DNA of 64,000 nucleotides from Anaspis maculata (GCA_949128115.1 OX421965.1:58336012-58400011); one strand, 5' to 3'; counted from the stretch's first letter, positions 24,916-36,439 are shown. Notes: generated by a model not told the origin, from the sequence alone. Numbers and translations: made by a program.

Positions 24916-25767
24916 CAGGGCTGGGCAAAATACTTCGAAAAATGTATTTAAATACAAAATACAAAATACACGATCCAAGATAGTTGAAATACAAAATACA
25001 AACTACTTCTTGAAATGTCTTCGAAATACAAAATACAAAATACGTGTTTTGGAAAACTAAGAAATTTCCAAATACAAAATACAACCTAGAGTATTCCAAA
25101 TACAAAATACAAAATACATTGTTATTGCGTATTCCAACCATTTTATTGGAAAAACCGTAAAATGCAAGTATTTCAATGGGAACACTTCATTATTTCAGTC
25201 GCAACAAGAAGTAAATTATTATGAACTATCAAAAGACAAATAAAATAAACATAAAGTGAAGAAAACTTCATATTCAAACCTATTTCTTACTTCATTCATC
25301 AATTCTTCAAAATAACAAATGTTGATTTCCTTTGGGGACAACCAGCTTTTCGAAAATATTGTCCAACATCCGACATGGAACCTCTCGTGGCTGACAGTAG
25401 GATGCACTTACCAGTAAAACGTAAAACGTAAAAGATGCAATCAAACTCACTATCGATCCCAGATAGTGTGCTAAAGCAAGAAATGTCAATGGGGTGAATA
25501 TAGTATTACCAGAACAATTTCGGCCCGAACAGACTAAAGAGCATGGAAAACAAATGTATTTTGTATTTTGTATTTTGAAAATCGAAATACTTTTCCGAAA
25601 AATGTATTTAAAATACAAAATACAAAATACTAGCTGCCTGAACTATTCCAAAATACAAAATACAAATACTTCTCAATCAAATGTATTTAAATACAAAATA
25701 CAAAATACTTAAATGTATTTCAAATACGTATTCCAAATACTTGTATTTGAAATACCGCCCAGCCCTG
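24916..25767. mobile_element. hAT-like MITE rich in AAATAC repeats, 852 bp
   Basis: The ends CAGGGCTGGGC and GCCCAGCCCTG are inverted and TCCACGTA is duplicated exactly at 24908-24915 and 25768-25775. An 8-bp duplication indicates hAT-type transposition. The subterminal regions are arrays of AAATACAAAATAC-like words, in the same orientation on both sides (24945-25115 and 25605-25735), plus shorter inverted ones. The frames within are by-products of this repetition. It splits the integrase core of the gypsy relic after the codons for FDVPR. Confidence 0.88.
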
Positions 25768-25974
25768 TCCACGTAAGCTCGTTTTGAACAACGGCACGCC
25801 TTTCATCAATAACGGCTTACGGTTTTGTTCGAGCAGTACGGTGTAGGAGCAGTCCGAATGGCAAGACACCATCCCCAATCGAATGCGGTAGAGCGAGCGA
25901 ATCGAACATTGAAGGTCATGCTTTCGTCATATATCCTTGGAAATCATCATGACTGGGAAAGCTATATCCACCAG

Positions 25975-26196
25975 GGGTCTTATTCTTGAAACGAGGAACA
26001 AAGTTCTCATACGATGTTGCTATGCAAGGAGAGCTATGATTGGCCCTTGCCTAGCAACTACACATGATGTTGACGGAATTGACGGCTCTACACCTCTTTA
26101 GGTAAATTATTTTACAATTTGAAATTTATTCGAGCAAATAAATAGATCTATCTATCTATCATGTGGAATCTGTTCCCCGTTTCAAGAATAGGGCCC
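25975..26196. mobile_element. Harbinger-like MITE, 222 bp
   Basis: The ends GGGTCTTATTCTTGAAACG and the complement of CGTTTCAAGAATAGGGCCC form an inverted repeat with a few mismatches. The flanks CAG (25972-25974) and AAG (26197-26199) could be a 3-bp duplication with one mutation. It interrupts the gypsy integrase between codons for YIHQ and VECA. Confidence 0.75.
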
Positions 26197-26330
26197 AAGG
26201 TCGAATGTGCCTCAGGGCCCGCCAAATTTGATAGTTCTCATTTGACGCCATATTTTTTCAATTTTGGACAGCATGTGTTCACTTGACGCTGATCTTGATG
26301 CCAGCTGTTCACGGCCGGAACCGGGAACAA

Positions 26331-26547
26331 CTGGCCATACCATTGGCTGCTGCATAGCAACTGTGAGAGTGATAAAGTTAATTTGCTCGTGAAACTTTGG
26401 TGGAACTGGCTGTGGATCTAGTATTTTTAATTTCTACTTTCCCGATCTACCACTGGTGGGAGAGGAAGTATTGTGATTGTGCGGGAAAAAATTGTATAAC
26501 GACTGATAATCTGTTTTGACGTCCCCCAGGACGATTAAGATTAATAT
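26331..26547. other. Anonymous spacer
   Basis: This stretch lies between the end of the recognisable gypsy sequence and the first of two long direct repeats. It shows no coding or repeat features. Confidence 0.4.
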
Positions 26548-27545
26548 TCTGACTTTGTAATATAAATAAGCGTAAGCAATTGATGCTGTTTTTGTCCAAG
26601 ATGAACATGAATATAAAATTTGTTGGTAATTTTTTATTTTTGACAGCTTTAGACAATAATGTCCCTGAATGAAAAAAACACAATTTTTTTGTAGAGAATT
26701 TATTGTTTTCGGGATGAGCACTGTGAATATCAACTGTTCACTCATCAGTCTCACCACTTGGGTCTGTTTCGAAGATGGGAAGAAGAACCTGTTACCAATG
26801 CTCAGCTTTATTGGCCATCACAAAATATTCTTACATGTTTTTCATTTGAAGATCCAGGCGAGAAATTCCACCTTGCGCGTACTATTCACGCCACTATCAA
26901 GCAGAAATGTTTCATGGCTACTGGAATCCACTTCATAGGCAACAAAATACCGTGTTTCCTTTGAGACCCACCTTATATTGTTAAAATGATTGGTTTGTCC
27001 ACAGAAACAGTTCTAGAGAAAGTGTCTAGGTGATTTTTTTGACTAGATATTCAAAGCCCCAGAATCGTAGGAGGCACAGAGGTGTAAGTCCAAATATTTT
27101 GATATGTTCTTCCCTGAGAATCATACCAGTTATATATCAATATTCAACTTTGTGCGACATTGCTTGCGGCTTTAGATCCCTCACATGGTCTTTCCTGAAA
27201 TATCCGGGCGACAAATTAACACTCAACCGCCTTATCCGCAGAACTCACCAATTGGAAGAGTTACAAGGGCTTCCTCACACACTTAAGCACTAAACAACAA
27301 ATCTCTCTCGTTCATTTGAAACATGTCTTATATCGATCGGATACTCCGTTCACTTGCAGGAACAGCTTGGAGATAGGTATCTGACTAATTCTTAGAACTT
27401 GACCATTGAGGATGAAAATCAAAGGACGCACGAGGGTGTAAGTCCAAGTATTTTGATATGTTGTTCCATAGGTCCAATAGACATATTTGCGAAAATTCAG
27501 CTTTGGGCGAATTTGTTATCTACGGGTTACCACGTTTATTCGACT
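26548..27545. repeat. Long direct repeat, copy 1
   Basis: About 1 kb that recurs in the same orientation at 28428-29415, at an eye-estimated identity a little above 90 percent. Shared landmarks include GCGTAAGCAATTGATGCTG, GGGATGAGCACTGTGAATAT and GTCCAA-TATTTTGATATGTT. The last phrase also occurs twice within each copy, so the unit has an internal repeat of about 350 bases. The end of copy 1 is followed by a reverse-complement partner (27418-27560 against 27570-27700), with a hairpin ATGCCTAGGCTA / TAGCCCAGGCAT at 27550-27575. No family was recognised; a 68-codon frame at 26758 is disrupted in copy 2. Confidence 0.7.
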
Positions 27546-28427
27546 AAAATGCCTAGGCTATTTAGCCCAGGCATATTAGGTTTTAACCCGCAACAAATTC
27601 CCACAAAGCTGAAATTTGGTATACGGGCCTTGTAAGACCTAAGGAATAACATATCAAAATACTCGGTGGCACACTCTTGTGCGTCATTGATTGTAGGGGA
27701 GGGGGCTAAATATTGCCATTTAAAATGCGTAAATGACACCCTGTAGCTTATATAAATGAAAAAAATCATATTTAGATGCCTCAAGGCTCCACAATATTTG
27801 CTTGACGTTTGAATTATTGATAAGTAGTTAGGATTGCCTGGAAAAAAAAAAGATCGGCAAAATTTGATTTGTTTTCCTTTCAAAAACCTCGGATTGATAT
27901 CGGCAAGTGTGGTATCGTTTCCAACTAAATCTTAGCCTCTGATATCAAATATGGTGTTTAAAATTGAATTGAAACACGATTGAACAAGTTTTACTGAAAA
28001 AACGACGATTTTTGTCATCTGAAATTGTCGTTTTGTAATTTCGGTTTCCGTATGGTTAGAATCATCTCGATTGAGTATTTCCAACAGAATTCATTGTTCT
28101 CAACCATTTTATACCTGTAAACGATAGAAACAATGTGCCTGTATTCATTACAAGATCAGAAAATTGATCTGTTGTGAAAGTGATTATATGCCCAATTTTC
28201 TCTCGAAAATGCATACAATTTTTGCAGTTTTTTTTTTTACTGATGAATGATGGAGCGGTTTCACTGTGTTTGTGTGTTATACTAAGCGAAGTTCTTCCTC
28301 TATCAGAAAATACCAAAAGCTATGGTGTCTATCGGGCAATAGAAACAAAATCATCTTTTCTGTAGCCGTTATTCCATTTTCAGAAAAAAAAAAATGGTGT
28401 AAAACTTGTTTGATAAAAAATTGATGC
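27546..28427. other. Spacer between the direct repeats
   Basis: The first 150 bases are the inverted partner of the copy 1 end (CAGCTTTG-G-GAATTTGTT read on the minus strand). The remainder is AT-rich with frames under 116 codons and no recognisable motif. Confidence 0.45.
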
Positions 28428-29415
28428 TCTGACTTTGTGATATGAATAGGCGTAAGCAATTGATGCTGTTTTTGTCCAAGACAAGAATAAATATAGGATT
28501 TGTCGGTAATTTGTATTTTCGACAGCTTCAGACAATGATGCCCCTAAATGAAGAAACCACTTTTTTTTTGTAGAGGATTCGGGATGAGCACTGTGAATAT
28601 CAACTGTTCACTCATCAGTCTCATCACTTTGGTCTGTTTCGAAGATGGGAAGAAGAACCTTTTAACAATGCTCAGCTTTATTGGGCATCACAAAATATTT
28701 TTACATGTTTCTCATTCAAAGATCCAGGAGAGAAATTCCACCTTGCGCGTACTACTCACGCCACTATCAAGCAGAAATGTTTCATGGCTACCGGAGTCTA
28801 CTTCATAGGCAACAATATGCCGTGTTCCCTTTGAGACCCACCTTATATTGTTAAAATGATTGGTTCGTCCACAGGAACAGTTTTAGAGAAAAGTGTCTGG
28901 GTGAATTTTTCGACTAGATATTCAAAGCCCCAAAATCGTAGGAGGCACAGAGGTGTAAGTCCAAATATTTTGATATGTTCTTTCTTAGGGATCATACCAG
29001 TTATATATCAATATTCAACTTTGTACGACATTGCTTGAGGCTTTAAATTCTCACATGGTTTTTCCTGAAATATCCGGGCGACAAATTAACACTCAGCCGC
29101 CTTTTCCGCAGAACTAACCAATCGGAAGAGTTACAAAGGCTCCCTCACACACTTAAGCACCAACAACAAATCTCTTTTGCTCATTTGAAACATATCTTAT
29201 ATCGATCGGATACTCCGTTCACTTGCAGGAACAGCTTGGAGATACGTATCTCTCTAATTCTCAGAACTTGACTTTTGAGGATGAAAATCAAAGGACGCAC
29301 GAGAGTGTAAGTCCGAGTATTTTGATATGTTGTTCCGTAGGTCCAATAGAACATATGTACCAAAATTCAGCTTTGAGGGAATTTGTTACGGGTTACCACA
29401 ATTTTTCGACTAAAA
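28428..29415. repeat. Long direct repeat, copy 2
   Basis: Copy of 26548-27545 with scattered substitutions and small gaps. A 21-22 base stretch present in copy 1 near 26695 (TTTATTGTTTTCG) is shortened here near 28570. The end diverges from copy 1 after ATGCCTGGGCTA, the same point at which copy 1 turns into its hairpin, so this is probably an element terminus. Confidence 0.7.
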
Positions 29416-31662
29416 TGCCTGGGCTAATTGTGGTTTTTCAGAAAATTTGAATATTCCGGAAAATTATTCCATTTTTTGTTCATTCATTACGGAAGATGCT
29501 TCAAAGTTTCATACTTTCTACTCCATCTACTCGAGTCTTTTGAAATGTTCAACGTTCTTGCACTCTACTACTCACCTGTGACGTCATAGGTGCCTACCTA
29601 GCTTACCTGGTACTTGCATGCAGGTAAGTAGGATACGTACGTTTTAGTTTTGATGTGTTGAAATGATTGTGTGTGTGTGTTCAAACGATTTTAACAGAAC
29701 ATTTTAATGTTCTCAAACTGGTCCAGACGTAGGCAACCTCAATCACGAGCGTGTCGTACGATTGCATAGATAAACTGGTGAACGGGGGACCGGTCCCATT
29801 CATTCTGGATATCTCGTTGAAAAATGGAAATGTCTTGCAATGGCCAGTAGGTACTACGCTCTGGGATCTACCTACTGAGACCGACGCTGCAATGTAAAAG
29901 AGATTACTAGAATAACACTTTCAGGCTCAGGTGAATATAACCATCGACTTTACAATCGAGCGGATTAGCAGTAATTGTTGCTCAGCAGCATCAGTGATGC
30001 ACATTGGCCCGGATTACCATAATAAAACGCTCAATACGCACACGATGATGGATTGAATGAGCTTTCGCGAGCACCACGCACATAAATTACTTTTACTTTT
30101 TTCCGATTCACGTTGGTGCTGCCGCCGGCTCGGGCTCGCCCGAGCTGCTGCTGGTAGTGCTTGTGCTCTCTCGTCTCTCCGCCAAAGGAGAGTGATGTCT
30201 TCCGATTGATTGAATGGAATTCCCGCCGCATCATCATCATGGTGTGGTCATGCGACGTGCCGTGGACAACGGAACCGTCGGACAATCATCTAATAAGAGA
30301 GGTTAATTTCCGATATTATAATTAAAACGCTCTCATTCATTCTGTAATCCTTGTGATCCGTTGTCCTGCAGCATTCCTCCGGGTCAACCGAGCGATCGTG
30401 GCCGGCGTCCTTGTCGCACCTGCGCGCCCATGCGGACGCTTTCCGTTTCAGGAGGCTGTCTTGCTCTTGCTGCCGCCGGTGAGGCTGTCACACTCGCGCT
30501 TATCTGCCGTCGAGGTGCTTAAGATTTAATGAATTCGAATTCTCTGTGTGTTATTCCCGGTGAAAAGTATTTCAGTAAATTGATATTTAATTCCCTCATC
30601 GCTGCTGATACGCGACACGCAACGCGCTCCAATGGCGCAACATCGCAGCAGCAACAACAACAATGCGAAAATGGACCAGCGACACAAAAATGCGAGTCCT
30701 GGCAGTACGTGCGGTAATTGCAGACATTGTCCTGCCACTCAGAGCGGGTGAGCCCAGCGCAGGATCCGTCGCGGCTGGTGCTGGCTTGTGGGTAACCGAA
30801 CTGCCGCTTGACTAGTTAGTAGGTCGGAATGGGTAAGGTGAAGTTGGGTAAAGGGAGATCGACATTTCACCGGCACATGGACACGGACTCACGGAGTCCA
30901 CAGCACTTGTGAAAATGCTTAAAAAAGTACCAGAAATATATTGAGAACAATTTAGCCCCTTATTTCTTAAAGACATGGAGGGTCAAGTGAAGGGACTTGA
31001 ACCGCTTCTATCTTCGATATTTAAAACTATTTTTGTGGTTTGAGGACTGTTCAAGTCAGACTAAAGGGTTTCCCTATCTTGAAATTGTCCTTTTGCTGTT
31101 TTTTTTTGTTTCTTTGTACTCTTGGCCTTGGAGTCGGCTCCATTAGCCAGCTAACCTAAGTTGATGTCATGTTAAAAAACAAAGAGACGACTTATCTCAG
31201 GAATGGGGTACTTGCCTATGGAATAGATTTAGCTGGAAATACTTTTGATTGCTAGTATAAGTGGTAAGGGGACTCTACTGAGAATTTTACAAAAATACCG
31301 TCATTTTCTAAAGAGAAAAACGAATTTGGAAAATTCCTCCTAAAAGCTTCGCGCCAGGGCAGGGATTTCGAGTGGGGTTGGTCTGACTGCATAATAATGG
31401 AGTAATCAAGAATGTCAGGAATGTCACTATGACAGTGTCATTTTGAACATGCTCGCAAAACCGGTTTCCTATCAAATTCTCTTACCATGGGCATTTGGGC
31501 AATAAAGTCGAACAAGGTTTCGGAAAAACTGACTCCAGAAACCTCTCATACTAATGTCCCAGTCGAGATAATTTATTTTCAGGGGAAAATCTTGGAGATC
31601 AGCAATAGCACAGAAATAAGAGATTGAAAATGAACAGCGAGCTTTTATAGGTACACACATCA
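29416..31662. other. Anonymous stretch with a GC-rich island
   Basis: GC is clearly raised from about 30100 to 30800, with CAG/CAA repeats (30645-30665) and CpG-bearing words. Frames of 60-84 codons on both strands are low in complexity and not recognisable. This could be exon, untranslated or regulatory DNA of a host gene whose body lies outside the window, but I see no splice-linked coding series. A TG dinucleotide run lies at 29670-29681. Confidence 0.4.
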
Positions 31663-31827
31663 TTAACACGTTAACTGCGGACGCCGCACATGCGCGGCCT
31701 CACGTAACTCATGGCCAGAGCGGACGGCGCACATGTGCGGCCTGCGCACCCGCGCACTTCCATTGCAAAAATGGCTGCCGCACATCCAATGATGCTCCCT
31801 CAAACACGTCCGCAGTGAACGTGTTAA
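31663..31827. mobile_element. piggyBac-like MITE with TTAA target
   Basis: TTAA lies at both edges (31663-31666 and 31824-31827). Inside it, CACGTTAACTGCGGACG and CGTCCGCAGTGAACGTG are inverted with two mismatches. The interior, 165 bases in all with flanks, is unusually GC- and CpG-rich, with repeated GCGGACG and CGCACATG words. TTAA duplications are characteristic of piggyBac-mobilised elements. Confidence 0.85.
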
Positions 31828-32085
31828 CATACAATTCAGGATAGGTAATTCTTTAGAGCTACAAAGAGATCCATGTGGGGAGGCCGCGATGTATCTCCAA
31901 ATACAATGTGGGGAGCAGGAACACTGATGTGCGAAATGCAGCCGAGGGTCACGCCAGGTCAGAGCACGGGTGACAAACATGCAGAGGACTTTTTGGGGAC
32001 AGCACTAAAGACTGAAAAAAGAGACTAGTTAGGTTGGCCAAGAAATTATGGAAGCGGGTAGGTCGAGGGGGTAATCACTTGTGCA
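31828..32085. other. Anonymous spacer before the first 10-bp array
   Basis: No motif or frame of note. The phrase GAGGGGGTAATCA at about 32066-32078 recurs in reverse complement just outside the second array (35667-35679). Confidence 0.4.
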
Positions 32086-32262
32086 ATATTTGGGACATGG
32101 TGTGTACAATAGTGTGCAATACTGTGCAATACTGTGCAATATCGTGCAATATCGTGCAATAGTGTGCAATACTGTGCAATATCGTGCAATAGTGTGCAAT
32201 ATCGTGCAATGGCGTGCAGTAGTGTGCAATATCGTGCAATAGTGTGCAATATCGTGCAATAT
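32086..32262 (+). repeat. 10-bp minisatellite array 1
   Basis: About 17 units of GTGCAATATC / GTGCAATAGT-type decamers in direct order, becoming degenerate to about 32360 (GTGTAATA). With a 10-bp period every frame repeats each 30 bases, so three overlapping minus-strand frames stay open and encode CTILH / RYCT-type repeats. These are not considered genes. Confidence 0.9.
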
Positions 32263-32362
32263 ATGTACTAACGTATAATATGTGATAAGCATGGAACTCG
32301 CATAGAACGCGTGTAATATAAGAAATAAGCATGGAATATGTGTGTAATAAGTGTAATACCGT

Positions 32363-33017
32363 CTAATATATGAGAAGTAAAATCTAATATCTGAAGTGAG
32401 TGCAAATTATGCGTGAAATTGGTGGAAGGTTACCCAATTGTCACTCCCACGACATATGAACACTCAGGGAAAGGTGGTCTTCTCAGTGAATCTGATTAGG
32501 AATTGACATAAGTACTTCTATACTCAGATCAAAAGCTCGCTCAAAAGTATAGACAACGTTTATGTACAAGTTTCGCCATATACAGGGATTGGGGGGGGGG
32601 GGGAATATTGACCTTGCTCTTTTCTTGCGATCTCCCATTGGGGCGTTGTCCGGGCGTTGCTCTTACAATAATATAATATAAAATACTATATTATAATTTG
32701 GATAATGAGAAACTTTCATTTCAATGTTTTTTACCCACAAAAATTGAATCTGCCCCTCATACGCCCACATTTGTCAAAAATTTCAAATTTGACAGTGTAC
32801 ATTTTTTCCGATTTTTCCAAAATCATTTTTTGGCACTCAGCTAAACTTCATTGTCGATCCGTCTGGTCACGTATCTCTTCGTCTATCTCCTAAACGGATG
32901 TTTTTGACTTTTAAAATTGTTACTTGAAAACAAATGTTTCGATTTTGTTTTTTTTCTGCACAAAAAAGAAGAAAATACAAATACGCAAATATTGCGCCTT
33001 TTAGATGTATAGCATTT
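32363..33017. other. Anonymous AT-rich stretch
   Basis: It contains an unbroken run of about 15 Gs at 32587-32601 and an AT-rich TATAATATA tract near 32670-32700. No gene is seen. Confidence 0.4.
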
Positions 33018-33733
33018 TTAATAAAACAAAGGTCTCCGCCTACAACACCAGACGATCAGACCAAAACTGCACAGACGCATGTTTCGCCCCTACTCTACTG
33101 GGGGCTCATGTATTGGTGCGCAGGCATCCAATCCGGATGCCCGGCGCTTTGGTAGTCAGATCCTTGTAATGCACACAGTGGGGGACTCATAATATGTAAG
33201 TCTCTCAAGCGGCGCCATCTATCAAAGGCATTCCGCGATGCTATATTCCAAAAGCACCAGGAATCTTTGGCATCAGGCAGGCAAGGAATATAATACGAAA
33301 TTCCACGTCAAGCCAAACCATCGTAGCCTCCTAGGGCCAAAGTGGACCCATTTGCGTGTTTATGTTCTCTAACATTGCTCAACTCGGCTTGAGTATACCT
33401 ATGTATGTTGCATTTACATTGTACACTTTACCATCGATGCTCCTGGCGACGGTTTGGCTTTGCGTGAAATTTCGTATCATATTCGTTGCCTGTCTGATGC
33501 TTTTGGAATATAGCATCGCGGAATGCCTTTGATAGATGGCGCCGCTTGAGAGGCTTACATATTAGAGGAGCCCCCACTGTGTACATTACAAGGATCTCTG
33601 ACTGCCACAGCACCGGATGGTCGAACTGGATGCTTACGCACTGGTGAGCTCCCAATAGAGGCGAAACACGTGTCTGTGCAGTTGTGGTCTGATCGTCTGA
33701 TGATGTATTAGCCGGAGAGCGTTGTTTTGTTAA
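33018..33733. mobile_element. Foldback element, about 0.7 kb
   Basis: The left arm at 33023-33345 and the right arm at about 33430-33730 are reverse complements. Shared words include GGCGCCATCTATCAAAGGCA (33213 against about 33525) and GACGATCAGACC (33050 against about 33700). The ends share AAAACAA and TCTCCG. The loop is about 80 bases. There is no coding content and no target duplication was resolved. Confidence 0.75.
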
Positions 33734-33759
33734 AAAAAGAACTCGGAAGGCTTTTCAAA

Positions 33760-34250
33760 TGATGTATCACTCGACCCCTATTTACGGGAAACATTTTTTC
33801 TATATTTTTAACTTTTCCTCCATTAAATTGGACATCAGAGTATTTTAGGAGAGAAAGGGAGTTTTTGAAAATTTTGAAAATATTTTTTTGAAAGAATTCA
33901 ATTCTCTTCAAATTTGATATATCACAAAGAAAATAGCTCGGTAAATAGGTAGTGTCCCCAAGTGGGGTGGGAGGGAGCGAAAGGGGTGAATTTGGGTGGC
34001 ACTTTTTTCACCGAAAATGTTTTCCTTCGATGCTGTGCAGGATGACGTTGACACCATTGAAGAGAATTGAAAAGTCAAGGATATCAAATTGGACATTCAG
34101 AGAATTTTAGAAAAAAAGGGGGTGGGGTAAAAAACTTTGAAATATTTTTCCAGAAAGAGATTTAAATTTTTGATAATTTGATGTATCGGTATCGCAAAGT
34201 AGGTAGTGTCATTTGAAATTCCTAAGTTGGTGTGGGTGTGGGTGAAGATA
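33760..34250. repeat. Dispersed repeat, inverted partner at 39660-40090
   Basis: This segment matches 39660-40090 in reverse complement. Shared words include GGATGACGT--AC--CATTGA, GATGTATC-CAAAGTAGGTA and AATTGGACA. It also has internal similarity, with two GATGTATC/AGGTAGTGTC modules about 260 bases apart. Related phrases occur inside the hAT-like element at 14255-16109, so this is probably a decayed transposon family. Confidence 0.55.
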
Positions 34251-34308
34251 GAAAAATTTCGCCTGGCAAAAAATTTGTTCAGGGTGGCTTGTTTCCATTG
34301 AAACACCT

Positions 34309-35022
34309 GTATGCAGGGCGTTACACACTTTCTGTTGATATTTCAGGAGATGCGGTAGAGCATTAACAACTTCTGTTTTTTTTTTATTCGGCATTTTACA
34401 CAGCATTTCAATCAATAACAAGTGCTTAGTGTTTTCTCATTGAATCGTTTTAACCCAAAAATAATTGTCAAAGTCGAGGGATTTTCACCAAGATAATATC
34501 GGGTCTACTTTTCGAGTGATTGATAGTTTGTTTGAGGAATTTGAAACATTTATCTCGAATGAACCACAGAAGAGGAGTAAAATTTTGCTGATTGTCGCCC
34601 AAATAGATTACTAGTAGAAATGGTAATTGTAATGTATCATTGTATAGTTGTATATGTATAGATGCTATGAAGTGTTTCTTCTCTTCTCACTTGCTAGTAT
34701 GCAATAATAATCGATAGCCTTAATTAACGGTATTCTGTGAAAAAAATGAGAAAAAGATATGTTTCTCAAGTTAAATGGATGAATGAACCATTGACGTACA
34801 TCGTTTGCTGAATTGTCAGTACATGTTATCGAGTGTATCGCTGTTGTTCACGTAAACGAGTAGTAATGTTCACATATCCTACTGTTCACGTCGAGGTTCA
34901 CGTTATCGAGCTTCTACTGTATTTATGTTTTCCTGTCTTTCTTTTGGCGATAATATTTATTTTTCGATGCCCTCTACCATCTCCTGAAATATTGACAAAA
35001 AAGTGAAACACCCTGTATAGTA
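34309..35022. mobile_element. TACAGGGTG-family non-autonomous element
   Basis: GTTACACACTTTCTGTTGAT... at the left (34320-34363) is the inverted counterpart of CTACCATCTCCTGAAATATT...GTGAAACACCCTGTATAG at 34974-35020. The inner terminus GATATTTCAGGAGATG is conserved. A smaller relative lies at 18543-18956. The interior is AT-rich and non-coding. Confidence 0.55.
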
Positions 35023-35476
35023 CACGTTTGTTTTCATGTATCACTCACTTAATGCGAGTTCACCCGAATGAAAATTTGTTACTGAGCCCGTGAGGGCATA
35101 TTCCTCGGCATATTCTCCTATTTTATTTTTTTTTCCATACACACATCGATCTTTGCTTTAATATGCTTGATTTCGATTCTGAGCAAAATAGCTAAATACA
35201 TAATGGGTGGCCAAACTTCAGGCCAAGTTTGATTCCATATTGTGTCCGGGAAATAAGACAGTTTCTAATTTGTTTCAAGTTGGTAGATATTTAATGAGAT
35301 GTTGTTTCAGCCGTGAAGTGACTTTTGAAGTTCTTGAAGCAATCCTTCCCTCAATCCCTTCACGCGATTGCAGGTACCGATTGTACCTCGAATGTACCCA
35401 CCTACCTACCTAGCTACCCACAATACCATGTGTAATAGTAAGTTTATAATTTGTGTAATCAATAAGAATGCGTGTT
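35023..35476. other. Anonymous spacer with CTACCTACC run
   Basis: It has a CACCTACCTACCTAGCTACC run at 35398-35417. Otherwise no features are seen. A 68-codon frame at 35207 has no recognisable content. Confidence 0.4.
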
Positions 35477-35640
35477 ATATGTGCAAAGTGTGTAATAGTG
35501 TGCAATATCGTGCAATAGTATGCAATAGTGTGTAATATGTGCAATAATTGTAATAGTGTGCAATATCGTGCAATAGTGTGCAATAGTGTGCAATAGTGTG
35601 CAATATCGTGCAATAGTGTGCAATAGTGTGCAATATTGCA
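35477..35640 (+). repeat. 10-bp minisatellite array 2
   Basis: GTGCAATATC / GTGCAATAGT-type decamers in the same orientation as the array at 32086-32262, about 15 units with a short non-repeat interruption near 35537. The array ends at a GTGCAATATTGCAC palindrome followed by GGGACACCCC. The two arrays lie about 3.2 kb apart. Confidence 0.9.
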
Positions 35641-36439
35641 CAGTTGGGACACCCCTTTCGCGAATGATTACCCCCTCGGGGTAGGTACTTACTGCGTAGA
35701 TCAAAGCCTCGATTAAAGCAGTCAAAGGCAAAAAAAAGGGCACAGGAAGAAATAAAACTACCGTCGACGGTTTGACGTTGTCAGTCAGACTCAGATTTGA
35801 GATGATACGATTTCAAAGTTTGAAGACAGCACCTTGACAACGTTATATCATTGCCAACCCAAGGAGGAAAAAGAGCCCTTCCATGTTCTATATTTAATAT
35901 ATTTGTGACGTCACAAATATATTTTTAAAACACGCATTGCGGCCACAATTTTGAGAATTTGGGAAAAAGAAAAAATACGGGTACATTATTTTTAACCATA
36001 CTATCGAATAAGCCAATAAAAAAAAATAGGCAAGTACCCCATTGTGAAAAACACGAATTGTCTTAAAATCTAGTCTCGAATCTAGTCATTAGTTCTGAAA
36101 ATCTAGTTTTCTCAAAAAAATACAAGCAAAATAATTCCTCTGAAAACGAATCGTGCGATTTTCTGTTCTGCATGGATACAACAGCCTAGTGGGATTACAA
36201 GGGGTCGTTTTTGAAGAAAACTAAACATATTTATTATCTTTGACCGAATCACTTAGTTCAAAAAAGTCCTCTCCGGTCCGACTCAAACAGTTCACAAAGA
36301 TCATTTTAAATAACTAAGATGAGCTGTCTTGATCCCCCGTATCTCCAGAAATAAGAAATCAATTTTCTTCTGAACACTTTTGGTAAAAGTATTTCCGTAA
36401 AATGCTTTGAATTTGATATCCGCGAAGTAAAAATCGCCC
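35641..36439. other. Anonymous stretch
   Basis: No gene. A TGTGACGTCACA-like palindrome lies within ATATTTGTGACGTCACAAATAT at about 35900-35921; its significance is unknown. Confidence 0.4.

Larger units (their letters stand above)
23340..26330 (+). pseudogene. Degenerate gypsy-type pol (RT, RNase H, integrase)
   Basis: Fragments in order match a gypsy Pol. RT motif A region LNCLGKDKYLSYLDIEK sits at about 23410-23464. After an internal deletion comes the catalytic region FVFVYLDAIIIVTEES at about 23553, where the usual YLDD is YLDA. The linker RPTKVKEVFRIFGKAG is at about 24022. RNase H sequence SATEQNALAVVWAVEKLRPY is at about 24250, with TDHIAL and VVPDALSRV after it. Integrase pieces follow: CHSQKPETKAPAG near 24700, DYFSRFTLFLPI near 24810, then ARHHPQSNAVERANRTLK near 25860 and TPYFFNFGQ near 26250. 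Stops, frameshifts and three inserted MITEs make it non-functional. No LTRs were found beside it. Confidence 0.85.

Noticed and set aside
24827..25712. Frames of 72-104 codons with YFVFCI-type repeats
   Set aside because: By-products of AAATAC arrays inside the hAT-like element.
32086..32262. CRISPR-like array
   Set aside because: The units are contiguous decamers without spacers, in a eukaryotic window.
32029..32332. Three overlapping minus-strand frames rich in CTILH/ARYC repeats
   Set aside because: They are translations of a 10-bp tandem repeat that keeps all frames open; there is no start context or non-repeat domain.
35410..35743. Minus-strand frames of 80 and 94 codons
   Set aside because: Same 10-bp array artefact as at 32.1 kb.
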